Positions 7,126-14,465 of a DNA stretch of 64,000 nt are shown here, in pieces (the first letter of the stretch is position 1; every line of letters starts with the position of its first letter). Source of the stretch: Chitinophagaceae bacterium (GTDB lineage Bacteria; Bacteroidota; Bacteroidia; Chitinophagales; Chitinophagaceae); the NCBI GenBank assembly GCA_017307755.1, contig JAFKGQ010000003.1, positions 186,001-250,000 of the forward strand, written 5' to 3'. Both the position numbers and the translations under genes were made by a program. The notes below the pieces were generated by a model. That model saw nothing but the letters and a program-made list of their open reading frames with translations. It was not told where the DNA came from and did no database searches.

Positions 7126-8792
7126 ATACAGATACATTTGGATTGAGCCAGCCGGACGGATTACCGGATGAGCGGTGGCTACAGGAGCTGGCCAATAAAT
7201 TTTTTACCTCGCCTCCTGTGCCGATGGGCGCTGTGGAAGGTATCCCTGCCTCGGTCGCCGGCAGCGGCATCTCTCCTTCCGCTGTCCATCAAGGTAATAG
7301 TGTCGATCTGGAAGATCCTATGACGAGCCTTCCCGATCCTCACTTTGCCGGCGCCGGGCATGTCCCCGCCTCTGTTGCCGGCAGCGGCCGCTCGCCTTCG
7401 GCGGACCAAATGGCCGGGAGTGTGGGGTCGGAAGCCTTTTCCGGCGTCCAGAGGCCCACTGAGCAGTGGCCTTTCTCGACGGACGCAGCCTTCTATTTCA
7501 TCAGCGAAAAAAATGCGTTTGTAAGATCACAGCCGGCATTACCAACACATGCGGCTCTTCCTGCAGCGCCCTATGATGTCAACCTGGTCAGAAAGGATTT
7601 TCCCATCCTTCAGCAATATGTGAATGGTCGCCCCCTGGTATGGCTTGACAACGCCGCCACCACACAGAAACCTCAACCAGTGATCGACCGTATCAGCCAT
7701 TATTACGAGCAGGAGAATTCGAATATTCACCGGGCCGCCCATGAACTGGCGGCGCGGTCTACCGATGCATTCGAAGGGGCGCGCGATAAGGTCAGACATT
7801 TCCTGAATGCTTCATCATCGAATGAGATCGTCTTTGTACGCGGAGCTACGGAGGCGATCAACCTGGTAGCTAAAAGCTGGGGCGAACAGTTCCTTCAGTC
7901 GGGGGATGAGATCATCGTCAGTCATCTGGAACATCACGCGAACATCGTTCCCTGGCAGCAGTTGGCAGGAGCGAAAGGTCTGAAGCTGAAGGTCATCCCG
8001 GTAGATGATGAAGGGCAGGTGCTGTTGGACGCATATTCCCGTTTGCTGGGTCCCAGGACAAAACTGGTGTCATTTACACAGGTGTCCAATGCGCTGGGGA
8101 CCATCACGCCCGCATCAAAAATAGTAGAAATGGCGCATGCCGTTGGAGCCAAAGCGCTGGTAGACGGCGCCCAGGCGGTGTCGCATATGCCCGTGGACGT
8201 TCGCGCACTGGACGCCGACTGGTATGTTTTTTCGGGACATAAGGTATTTGGTCCCACGGGTATCGGGGTGCTATATGGAAAGGAAGACCTGCTGAATGAA
8301 ACGGCCCCATGGCAAGGGGGCGGCAATATGATCAAGGATGTCACATTTGAACATACTACCTACCAGCAGGCGCCTGCACGGTTTGAGGCCGGGACGGGCA
8401 ACATCGCCGATGCCATCGGTCTGGGTGCGGCAATAGACTATGTCACGCGCATCGGCATGGACCTTATCAGTCAATATGAACATTACCTGCTACAGTATGC
8501 CACCCGTTTGCTGACCGATATCCCCGGTTTGCGTCTCATCGGCACAGCTCCGGATAAAGCCGGTGTACTATCTTTTGTGTTGGATGGCTACCGGACAGAA
8601 GAAGTGGGCGCAGCGCTTAACCAATCGGGTATAGCTGTCAGATCCGGTCACCATTGCGCCCAACCCATTCTTCGCAGATTTGGCGTTGAGTCGTCCGTAA
8701 GGCCTTCCCTGGCCCTGTATAACACTTGCGGAGATATCGATGCGCTGATAGCAGTCCTGCACCGGCTGCGTACGACTCGCCCAAGGCTCTAA
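7122..8792 (+). CDS. encapsulin cargo: SufS-type cysteine desulfurase with disordered targeting extension
   Basis: A PLP enzyme that removes sulfur from L-cysteine, leaving alanine and an enzyme persulfide; here it is the predicted luminal cargo of the upstream shell. Start 7122 (ATG in ATGA with the shell stop) is preferred over 7113; it gives 556 residues. Residues 1-150 are Gly/Ser/Pro/Ala-rich and probably disordered. They hold two near-identical 13-residue motifs, PASVAGSG-x-SPSA, at 42-54 and 82-94, followed by STDAAFYFISE near 119-129. The catalytic domain (about 152-556) is of group II SufS/CsdA type: DNAATTQKP, HLEHHANIVPW, the PLP lysine Lys374 in SGHKVFGPTG, and catalytic Cys512 in RSGHHCAQP. 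The long extension is the known signature of family 2A cargo; a housekeeping SufS would be about 405 residues and lack it. Confidence 0.95.
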   Translation: MNTDTFGLSQPDGLPDERWLQELANKFFTSPPVPMGAVEGIPASVAGSGISPSAVHQGNSVDLEDPMTSLPDPHFAGAGHVPASVAGSGRSPSADQMAGSVGSEAFSGVQRPTEQWPFSTDAAFYFISEKNAFVRSQPALPTHAALPAAPYDVNLVRKDFPILQQYVNGRPLVWLDNAATTQKPQPVIDRISHYYEQENSNIHRAAHELAARSTDAFEGARDKVRHFLNASSSNEIVFVRGATEAINLVAKSWGEQFLQSGDEIIVSHLEHHANIVPWQQLAGAKGLKLKVIPVDDEGQVLLDAYSRLLGPRTKLVSFTQVSNALGTITPASKIVEMAHAVGAKALVDGAQAVSHMPVDVRALDADWYVFSGHKVFGPTGIGVLYGKEDLLNETAPWQGGGNMIKDVTFEHTTYQQAPARFEAGTGNIADAIGLGAAIDYVTRIGMDLISQYEHYLLQYATRLLTDIPGLRLIGTAPDKAGVLSFVLDGYRTEEVGAALNQSGIAVRSGHHCAQPILRRFGVESSVRPSLALYNTCGDIDALIAVLHRLRTTRPRL

Positions 8793-9652
8793 GAGAATGC
8801 CTGTGCATAATCCCCCGCAAACTGTTTGAAACTCCTTGCGGTGCGACCTGTTACATCTTGTACTGTGCTGCTGACCGTAGCCGCCTCCCCCCGCGCATAA
8901 TGTGCATAGTCTTCGATAAGACCTTCTGCCTGCCATAGGGGAAAACCCGCAGCCAGGAGGAATTGCAGCATTTGCCCCGGGGCGACGTCCTCGAATTGCA
9001 CCGGCCTGGCAATGGCGGTGGAGAGTATGGCCGCCAATTCTTTGTGTGAAAGAGATTGCGGTCCCGTAATGTCATAGGTCCGGTGCTCATGTTCTTTATC
9101 CAACAGTGCGGCTGCGGCAACGGCGGCGATATCCCGGATATCCACCAGGCTGATGTGCGCATCACCTATGGCTGCATAGAATTTCCCCCGGTGGACGATA
9201 AGCTCACGGAAGCCCAACAGACCCTGCATGTACAGGTTGGGACGGAGAAAAGTATAGGTCATGCCTGAATCCTTTATCTTTTGTTCGACGGCTGCGTGAT
9301 AGCGGAGGAAGCGGACGGGTGAATCGGACCGGGCGTGCAACTGTGAGAGTTTTACGATATGCCGTACACCGGCGTTACGGGCGATGTCGACAAAGGTGGA
9401 TTGCAGCTGCTCCGCCTGTTCGGATGAACTGGTGAGCAGGAAAGCTTTTTCGATGCCTTGCAAAGCCTTATGAACACCGGCCTCATCTGCGAGATCGCCT
9501 TGGATGACCTCGACGCCTTCGGGGAAGGAATGAGGCTTATCCGTCGGACGCACCAGGACACGGTATCGAATGCCTTTTTCGGAGAGCTGTCTGACCAGTT
9601 CGGAGCCTACGTTGCCGGTGGCGCCTGTGATGAGGATGCTTGCGTTTGTCAT
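8789..9652 (-). CDS. NmrA-like NAD(P)-binding oxidoreductase
   Basis: This 287-residue atypical short-chain dehydrogenase begins with the Rossmann motif ILITGATGNVGSELVRQL (GxxGxxG, residues about 6-20) and continues with the pattern of NmrA/azoreductase-like (YtfG-like) proteins: VRPTDKP after strand 2, GDLAD, KLSQLHAR and FLRPNLYMQ. The Tyr-x3-Lys dyad of classical SDRs is replaced, as is common in NmrA-like proteins that reduce quinones or act as redox sensors. It converges on the desulfurase gene and the two genes overlap by 4 bp at their stops, so they are not co-transcribed. A functional link to the nanocompartment is possible but unproven. Confidence 0.85.
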   Translation of the reverse strand: MTNASILITGATGNVGSELVRQLSEKGIRYRVLVRPTDKPHSFPEGVEVIQGDLADEAGVHKALQGIEKAFLLTSSSEQAEQLQSTFVDIARNAGVRHIVKLSQLHARSDSPVRFLRYHAAVEQKIKDSGMTYTFLRPNLYMQGLLGFRELIVHRGKFYAAIGDAHISLVDIRDIAAVAAAALLDKEHEHRTYDITGPQSLSHKELAAILSTAIARPVQFEDVAPGQMLQFLLAAGFPLWQAEGLIEDYAHYARGEAATVSSTVQDVTGRTARSFKQFAGDYAQAFS

Positions 9653-9806
9653 AATGTTAAATTTTTTTAAACAAAGTTCTATCGCCCCGGACAGGAGAAC
9701 TTGTACGAAAACGAAAGGGTGTGGAGCGGCAAAAAACCGTTACTTTTGCCCTCTTGACCGAACGGGGATAATCCCCAATTTTGAATAAAAAAAACAGACG
9801 TAAATC

Positions 9807-10781
9807 ATGAACAAAGGTCCTATCTCGCAATTCATTCAGCATCATTACCGGCATTTCAACGCAGCGGCGTTGCTGGATGCCGCCAAAGGGTATGAAACGC
9901 ATTTGCAGGAGGGCGGCAAGATGATGGTTACCCTTGCCGGCGCTATGAGCACGGCGGAACTGGGCATCTCTCTTGCCGAAATGATCCGCCAGGATAAAGT
10001 ACAGATAATCAGCTGTACAGGCGCCAATTTGGAAGAAGATGTCATGAACCTGGTGGCCCATAGCCATTACAAAAGAGTACCCAATTACCGGGATCTTACA
10101 CCCCAGGAAGAATGGAACTTGCTGGAAAATCATTACAACCGTGTAACAGACACTTGCATACCTGAGGAAGAAGCCTTCCGCCGGCTGCAGAAACACCTGG
10201 TAAAAGTGTGGAGAGAGGCTGAATCCAGGGGAGAGCGTTATTTTCCGCATGAGTTCCTCTATAAAGTCGTACTCAGCGGGGAGCTGGAACAGTATTACGA
10301 GATAGACCCGAAAGACAGCTGGATCGTCGCTGCCGCGAAGAAGAATATCCCTATTGTCGTGCCGGGATGGGAAGACAGCACCACCGGCAATATTTTTGCC
10401 AGCTATGTCATAAAGGGAGAATTGAAAGCGTCCACGGTGCGCAGCGGCATTGAATATATGGTATGGTTAGCGGACTGGTACCGTAAGAACTCGGAAGGCA
10501 AGGGGGTTGGGTTTTTTCAGATAGGAGGAGGTATCGCGGGGGATTTTCCTATCTGCGTGGTACCAATGATGTATCAGGACCTGGAATGGCATGATGTGCC
10601 TTTCTGGAGTTATTTCTGCCAGATATCCGACAGCACGACTTCTTATGGATCGTATTCCGGGGCGGTGCCGAATGAAAAGATCACCTGGGGCAAGCTGGAT
10701 ATCAATACACCAAAATTCATCGTTGAAAGTGACGCTACCATTGTAGTGCCGCTGATATTCGCATGGATACTGGGGTGGTAA
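9807..10781 (+). CDS. deoxyhypusine synthase-family protein (polyamine aminobutyl transferase)
   Basis: This 324-residue homologue of eukaryotic/archaeal deoxyhypusine synthase is predicted to be an NAD-dependent enzyme moving the aminobutyl group of a polyamine. The active-site lysine that forms the imine intermediate is present as Lys296 in ITWGK, matching the WGK motif of the human enzyme. Other family blocks are TLAGAMSTAELG (40-51), the NAD-site region GGGIAGDFPI and VESDATIVVPL near the end. Bacteria lack the eIF5A substrate, so the acceptor must differ: homospermidine synthase-like activity is the likely alternative. A TAnnTTTG-like -7 element (TACTTTTG) lies at 9741-9748, 59 bp before the start. 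A TPR gene follows. Confidence 0.9.
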   Translation: MNKGPISQFIQHHYRHFNAAALLDAAKGYETHLQEGGKMMVTLAGAMSTAELGISLAEMIRQDKVQIISCTGANLEEDVMNLVAHSHYKRVPNYRDLTPQEEWNLLENHYNRVTDTCIPEEEAFRRLQKHLVKVWREAESRGERYFPHEFLYKVVLSGELEQYYEIDPKDSWIVAAAKKNIPIVVPGWEDSTTGNIFASYVIKGELKASTVRSGIEYMVWLADWYRKNSEGKGVGFFQIGGGIAGDFPICVVPMMYQDLEWHDVPFWSYFCQISDSTTSYGSYSGAVPNEKITWGKLDINTPKFIVESDATIVVPLIFAWILGW

Positions 10782-10814
10782 AGGGTGTAGTGTAATAAAT
10801 TAATACCGTTATTT

Positions 10815-11321
10815 ATGAACACAAATTCAGAAGAACTGTACCTGGAGGCCGAGGCGGATATCAAGAATAATAATTACGCCGAAGCATTCAAGAAATACGA
10901 GAGCATACTGTACGAAGAGCCGGATAGTGCGCCAGCGCACAATTCGATGGGATGGCTGTACAAGACCCAATTCGACGATTATATCAAGGCGGAGAACCAC
11001 TTTCTCACTGCGATGCGGTGTGACCCGCTGTATCCGCATTCTTATTTCCATATAGCAGCCCTGCTGATGGACATGGAACGTTTTGACGAGCTGGAACAGC
11101 ACCTTGAGAAATGTCTGCGTACACGCACGATCGATAAATCATGGGTCTATGGCCGTTATGCCCTGTCCGAAGAGCTGAAGAAGAATTACGACAAGGCCGT
11201 TTATTATTTCGAGAAAGCGATCCTGGCCAGCCAGAATGACGAGAAGATCAAGGACTACCGCAACGACATCGAAAGGGTCGAAATGAAGACGGAGATCGCG
11301 AAGAAATATTCGGCTTCCTGA
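10815..11321 (+). CDS. TPR-repeat protein
   Basis: A 168-residue soluble protein made of about four tetratricopeptide-like helical pairs: AEADIKNNNYAEAFKKYESIL (about 11-32), SAPAHNSMGWLYKTQFDDYIKAENHF (38-63), PHSYFHIAALLMDMERFDELEQHL (74-97) and SWVYGRYALSEELKKNYDKAVYYFEKAIL (109-137). No signal peptide or enzymatic domain is visible, so it should be a cytoplasmic scaffold or adaptor. It lies 33 bp behind the deoxyhypusine synthase homologue on the same strand and shares its terminator, so the two are probably one transcript. Its partner is unknown. Confidence 0.85.
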   Translation: MNTNSEELYLEAEADIKNNNYAEAFKKYESILYEEPDSAPAHNSMGWLYKTQFDDYIKAENHFLTAMRCDPLYPHSYFHIAALLMDMERFDELEQHLEKCLRTRTIDKSWVYGRYALSEELKKNYDKAVYYFEKAILASQNDEKIKDYRNDIERVEMKTEIAKKYSAS

Positions 11322-11340
11322 GAAGGCCAAAGGAATATAA

Positions 11341-11368
11341 AAAAAACCCGGTTTAACCGGGTTTTTTT
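11341..11368. terminator. bidirectional terminator between the TPR gene and tatC
   Basis: CCCGGTTTAACCGGG (11347-11361) is a near-perfect hairpin flanked by an A-run on the left and a T-run on the right, so it can stop transcripts from both convergent genes. Confidence 0.9.
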
Positions 11369-11385
11369 ATGCTTTTTATCGGGGA

Positions 11386-12243
11386 TTAGCTCCATTCCTC
11401 TTTATCCCGCTGTTCCTGACGCTTTACAACGCGTTTGGAGATGCGGATGCTCAGTTCATACAACAGGATAAGCGGCAGCGCCACGATGGTCTGGCTCATC
11501 CAGTCGGGGGAAGGGGTGATGATGGCTGCAATAAACAGGATCGCCACATAGGCATATTTCCGGTAGGTCCGGAGGAAACCGGGTGTTATCAGACCGATGC
11601 TGGTGAGTACATAGCTGACCAGGGGGAGCTGAAAGGCAAGCCCCGATCCGATGATAATGTCTATGAGGTTCTCGATATAATCGCTTAGCGTAGGCTGGGT
11701 AACGATAGTGCCGGGGATCCCGATGGTATAGTTGAACAGGAAGCTGAATGTAAAAGGCGCCAGCAGGAAATAGCCAAAAGCGATACCCAGCATAAAGAAA
11801 AAGCTCACCCAGAAAATAGCTCCCCGGCTGCTTTTTAATTCTTTTTGAGAAAGGGCGGGTTTGACAAAGCGCCATAATTCCCAGAATACATAGGGAAAGG
11901 CCACGACAAACCCTCCAATGATACCGACATTGATGCTCGTCATGAACTGTGATCCGAATTCCGTGGTCTGCAGCTTCAGGCCCTTGACGGATTGAAGACA
12001 AAGGGCGTCTCCCATGTGCAGTGTCTTACCCAGGTTGCACAAGCCTACATAGCTGACAAAATCGCTGCGTATCGGACCCATTATGATCTTTGAAAACACC
12101 CAGTCTATCTTGATAAAGATGGCGATACCCACCGCAACGATGACCAGGGCTGAGCGGACAATGTGCCAGCGCAACGCCTCCAGATGGTCTACAAAGGACA
12201 TCTCGTCCTGATTCGGATCCCTGTTAAATAGATTAAGAGCCAT
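11386..12243 (-). CDS. tatC: twin-arginine translocase subunit TatC
   Basis: The 285-residue inner-membrane receptor of the Tat pathway, which exports folded proteins with RR signal peptides. The N-terminal signature is MSFVDHLEALRWHI (residues 15-28; the family motif is HLxELRxR), followed by six predicted membrane segments. Conserved blocks include FPYVFWELWRFVKPAL and the late segment AAIITPSPDWMSQTIVALPL. A longer first periplasmic loop (about 50-105), with Cys and Leu-rich stretches, resembles other Bacteroidota TatC proteins. No tatA/tatB lies beside it, so those subunits must be encoded elsewhere. Confidence 0.95.
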   Translation of the reverse strand: MALNLFNRDPNQDEMSFVDHLEALRWHIVRSALVIVAVGIAIFIKIDWVFSKIIMGPIRSDFVSYVGLCNLGKTLHMGDALCLQSVKGLKLQTTEFGSQFMTSINVGIIGGFVVAFPYVFWELWRFVKPALSQKELKSSRGAIFWVSFFFMLGIAFGYFLLAPFTFSFLFNYTIGIPGTIVTQPTLSDYIENLIDIIIGSGLAFQLPLVSYVLTSIGLITPGFLRTYRKYAYVAILFIAAIITPSPDWMSQTIVALPLILLYELSIRISKRVVKRQEQRDKEEWS

Positions 12244-12583
12244 TTTTAAGATGCTTAAAAACAGTCATTTATGACTTTTACGAACAGCCGGAAGCCCAAT
12301 GACGACCGCGAAGTTAATTTGAAAATGTCTTTTCTGACACGGGTATATATAAAAAAACAAGCACTCCATTACAGAGTGCATTGTTTACTCCTAACTGACC
12401 TATGAAAAAATTCCCCTCTATGTAAGAGGAACAATATCTTTTGAGGAGGTTTTTGTCGTTTGCCTTACGGGAATAAAGGTGGCTAAAAATTGCAGGATGA
12501 AAAAGAATTCCGGGCTGTTTAACCACGGGTTAACATACGTTAACTGTATAGATGGGGGTGGGCGGGTGCCTGGGTGATGGGGG
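12244..12583. other. non-coding gap between two minus-strand genes
   Basis: About 340 bp with no supported gene. It contains the strong minus-strand terminator described separately (12351-12386). A short dyad (cctct/agagg, about 12415-12430) spans the end of an eight-codon ATG...TAA frame (12402-12425) that looks accidental. The rest, toward the CNNM gene stop, has no recognisable structure. The tatC promoter probably lies in the left part. Confidence 0.4.
12351..12386 (-). terminator. intrinsic terminator, minus strand
   Basis: GCACTC (12361-12366) and GAGTGC (12374-12379) form the core stem. It extends through aaacaa/ttgttt with one bulge, and on the minus strand it runs into T7 (12351-12357). 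It serves the minus-strand unit ending with the CNNM/CorC gene at 12584. Confidence 0.75.
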
Positions 12584-13861
12584 CTATTTCAGCACTTTGA
12601 GACGGACCATTTCTATGCGAGTGTCGGAGACATTCAATATCTCGAATTCGTAATCCCCGATGATGATGCGATCTTTCAGATGGGGAATGGTTTCATGTTG
12701 ATTGATGATGTAGCCGGAGAGGGTTTCCGAGCCATTCTGGGGAAGCTCCAGGCCATATTTTTCGTTGAGATAATCCAATTCCAGTCTGCCTGAGAAGATA
12801 AATTCGTCGGCGGAGAGCTTTCTTTCCTCGAACTCCTCGGTGTCGTATTCGTCCTTTATTTCTCCAAAGATCTCTTCCAGGAGGTCTTCCATAGTAACGA
12901 TGCCGGCTGTGCCGCCAAATTCGTCCACGACCCAGGCAATGCTTTTTCTTTCGCGGCTGAATTTCCGGATGAGGTCTGTAGCGCTCATGCTTTCCGGTAC
13001 GGCGGGAATGGGAAGGAGAATGCTTTTGATAAACGGCGGTTTCCTGAACAGGTCCAGTTGATGTATATAGCCTACAACATGATCGAGGTTATCGTCGTAT
13101 ACAACGAGTTTGCTCAATCGCGTTTCGACAAATTTCTTCCGGGCTTCCTCGATGGGGGAGTTGAGATCGATACCGTCGATCTCCTTTCTCGGCACCAGGC
13201 ATTCCCGCACTTTTACTTTTGGCAGCCGGAGGGCTGCTTCGAAAAGGTTTTTGTTCAGGTCCTTTTCTTCTTCCGCCTCGCCTGTCTGCTGCATAAAATG
13301 GTCTGTGTCGATGGTGGAAAAAACGCCTCTACGTTCGTCCATCCGTACGTTGAAGACATATTTCAGGATCCATTGCGAGATGGATACAAAAAAATTGGTG
13401 AGAGGGGAGAAAAGACGGCTGAAGAAATCCATGGTGCTGGCGAAAAAGCTCAACATGGAGTCTGCTTTGCTCCGGAAGAAGGCTCTGGGAATAAATTCAC
13501 CAAAAAAAAGGATAAAGATGGAGGCGCCCAGGGTTTCCAGGAAAAGTCGAAAAGCGTTTACATAGCTGCCGGAATAATGTAATTTGGTTATAAGAAAATT
13601 CCACAGCGGTAAAAAGGTTTCTCCTACCATCAGACCGAAGATGACGAGGAATACATTGAACCCCGTCAGGCTGGTGCCGAGGAACTGCGCCGGATGATCC
13701 ACGAAGTGAGAGAGAATGATGCCGCTGCCGTGCCCTTGTTTCTTCTTCAATTCAATAGCCAGTTTGTTAGCGCTGGCAAAAGCAACTTCTATCCCGGAAA
13801 AAAAAGCGATCATTAGCCAGGCTATCACAATCCAGATAAGGGTGTTCGTATTGATCATCAT
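12584..13861 (-). CDS. CNNM/CorC-type membrane protein with CBS pair (GldE-like)
   Basis: This 425-residue protein has an N-terminal CNNM (DUF21) membrane domain at about residues 1-190 with four hydrophobic segments. A CBS pair follows (about 205-335, with VPRKEIDGID at the start and RKSIAWVVDEFGGTAGIVTMEDLLEEIFG at the end), then a CorC/HlyC C-terminal domain (about 350-425). Relatives are tied to divalent cation (Mg2+/Co2+) transport or efflux, and the gliding-associated GldE belongs to the same architecture. It is the last gene of the minus-strand run DUF4290-murA-gmk. Whether it acts in cation homeostasis or gliding cannot be decided here. Confidence 0.88.
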   Translation of the reverse strand: MMINTNTLIWIVIAWLMIAFFSGIEVAFASANKLAIELKKKQGHGSGIILSHFVDHPAQFLGTSLTGFNVFLVIFGLMVGETFLPLWNFLITKLHYSGSYVNAFRLFLETLGASIFILFFGEFIPRAFFRSKADSMLSFFASTMDFFSRLFSPLTNFFVSISQWILKYVFNVRMDERRGVFSTIDTDHFMQQTGEAEEEKDLNKNLFEAALRLPKVKVRECLVPRKEIDGIDLNSPIEEARKKFVETRLSKLVVYDDNLDHVVGYIHQLDLFRKPPFIKSILLPIPAVPESMSATDLIRKFSRERKSIAWVVDEFGGTAGIVTMEDLLEEIFGEIKDEYDTEEFEERKLSADEFIFSGRLELDYLNEKYGLELPQNGSETLSGYIINQHETIPHLKDRIIIGDYEFEILNVSDTRIEMVRLKVLK

Positions 13862-13895
13862 AGAGGCTACTAATTTAGTCGTAAAAATCGGAAAA

Positions 13896-14465
13896 TCATA
13901 GCCCTAAAAAGGATTTGACGGCTTCGTCGGCTTCCCGGCAGGCCTTCTCAAGGTGATCATTTACAATGATCTGGTCGAAATGGTGTTTAAAAGAGATCTC
14001 ATAGGCTGCCTTGTTGACCCTGGCCATCAGGCTTTCGGGGGTTTCGGTACCCCGGCCTTCCAGGCGCCGGCGCAATTCTTCGACGGAAGGGGGTTCTATG
14101 AACAGGGACAGGGTGGAATGGGGATATTGTTCCCGGATATGAATGGCGCCTTTGACCTCTATGTCCAGCAGCGGGGTCTTACCGGCGTCCCAGATACGCT
14201 GCAGCTCTTTTTTCAGAGTGCCGTAATATTTCCCTTCGTATACCATCTCCCACTCCACAAATTCGTTGTGCTGGATCTTTTGTTTAAAATCCTCCAGACT
14301 GAGGAAATAATAGTCTATGCCGTCCCTCTCATGGGAGCGGGGTTTGCGGGTGGCTGCCGAGACGGAAAAGGTCAGAGAAGGATATTTTCCCAATAAATAA
14401 CGGGTAATGGATGTTTTTCCTGCCCCGGAAGGGGCTGTTATGATGATGATCTTTCCCTGACTCAT
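13896..14465 (-). CDS. gmk: guanylate kinase
   Basis: Phosphorylates GMP to GDP with ATP, a cytoplasmic essential step of purine nucleotide synthesis. The 189-residue product has the Walker A loop APSGAGKTS (about 10-18), the GMP-binding block SVSAATRKPRSHERDGIDYYF (33-53), EFVEWEMVYEGKYYGT, and the LDIEVKGA segment. The length is typical. Its ATG overlaps the murA stop by 4 bp (ATGA on the minus strand), so translation should be coupled to murA. In many bacteria yicC sits directly upstream of gmk; here yicC is about 32 kb away. Confidence 0.97.
   Translation of the reverse strand: MSQGKIIIITAPSGAGKTSITRYLLGKYPSLTFSVSAATRKPRSHERDGIDYYFLSLEDFKQKIQHNEFVEWEMVYEGKYYGTLKKELQRIWDAGKTPLLDIEVKGAIHIREQYPHSTLSLFIEPPSVEELRRRLEGRGTETPESLMARVNKAAYEISFKHHFDQIIVNDHLEKACREADEAVKSFLGL

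Noticed and set aside
8789..9652. NmrA-like reductase as part of the encapsulin operon
   Set aside because: It is convergent with the cargo gene, so it cannot share the transcript; kept only as a neighbour.
12361..12379. CIRCE-like GCACTC-N7-GAGTGC
   Set aside because: The spacer is 7 rather than 9, it is far from any heat-shock gene, and it fits a minus-strand terminator better.
12402..12425. Eight-codon ATG...TAA frame (MKKFPSM) with a small dyad at its end
   Set aside because: Too short and no downstream gene on that strand; no evidence for a leader peptide.
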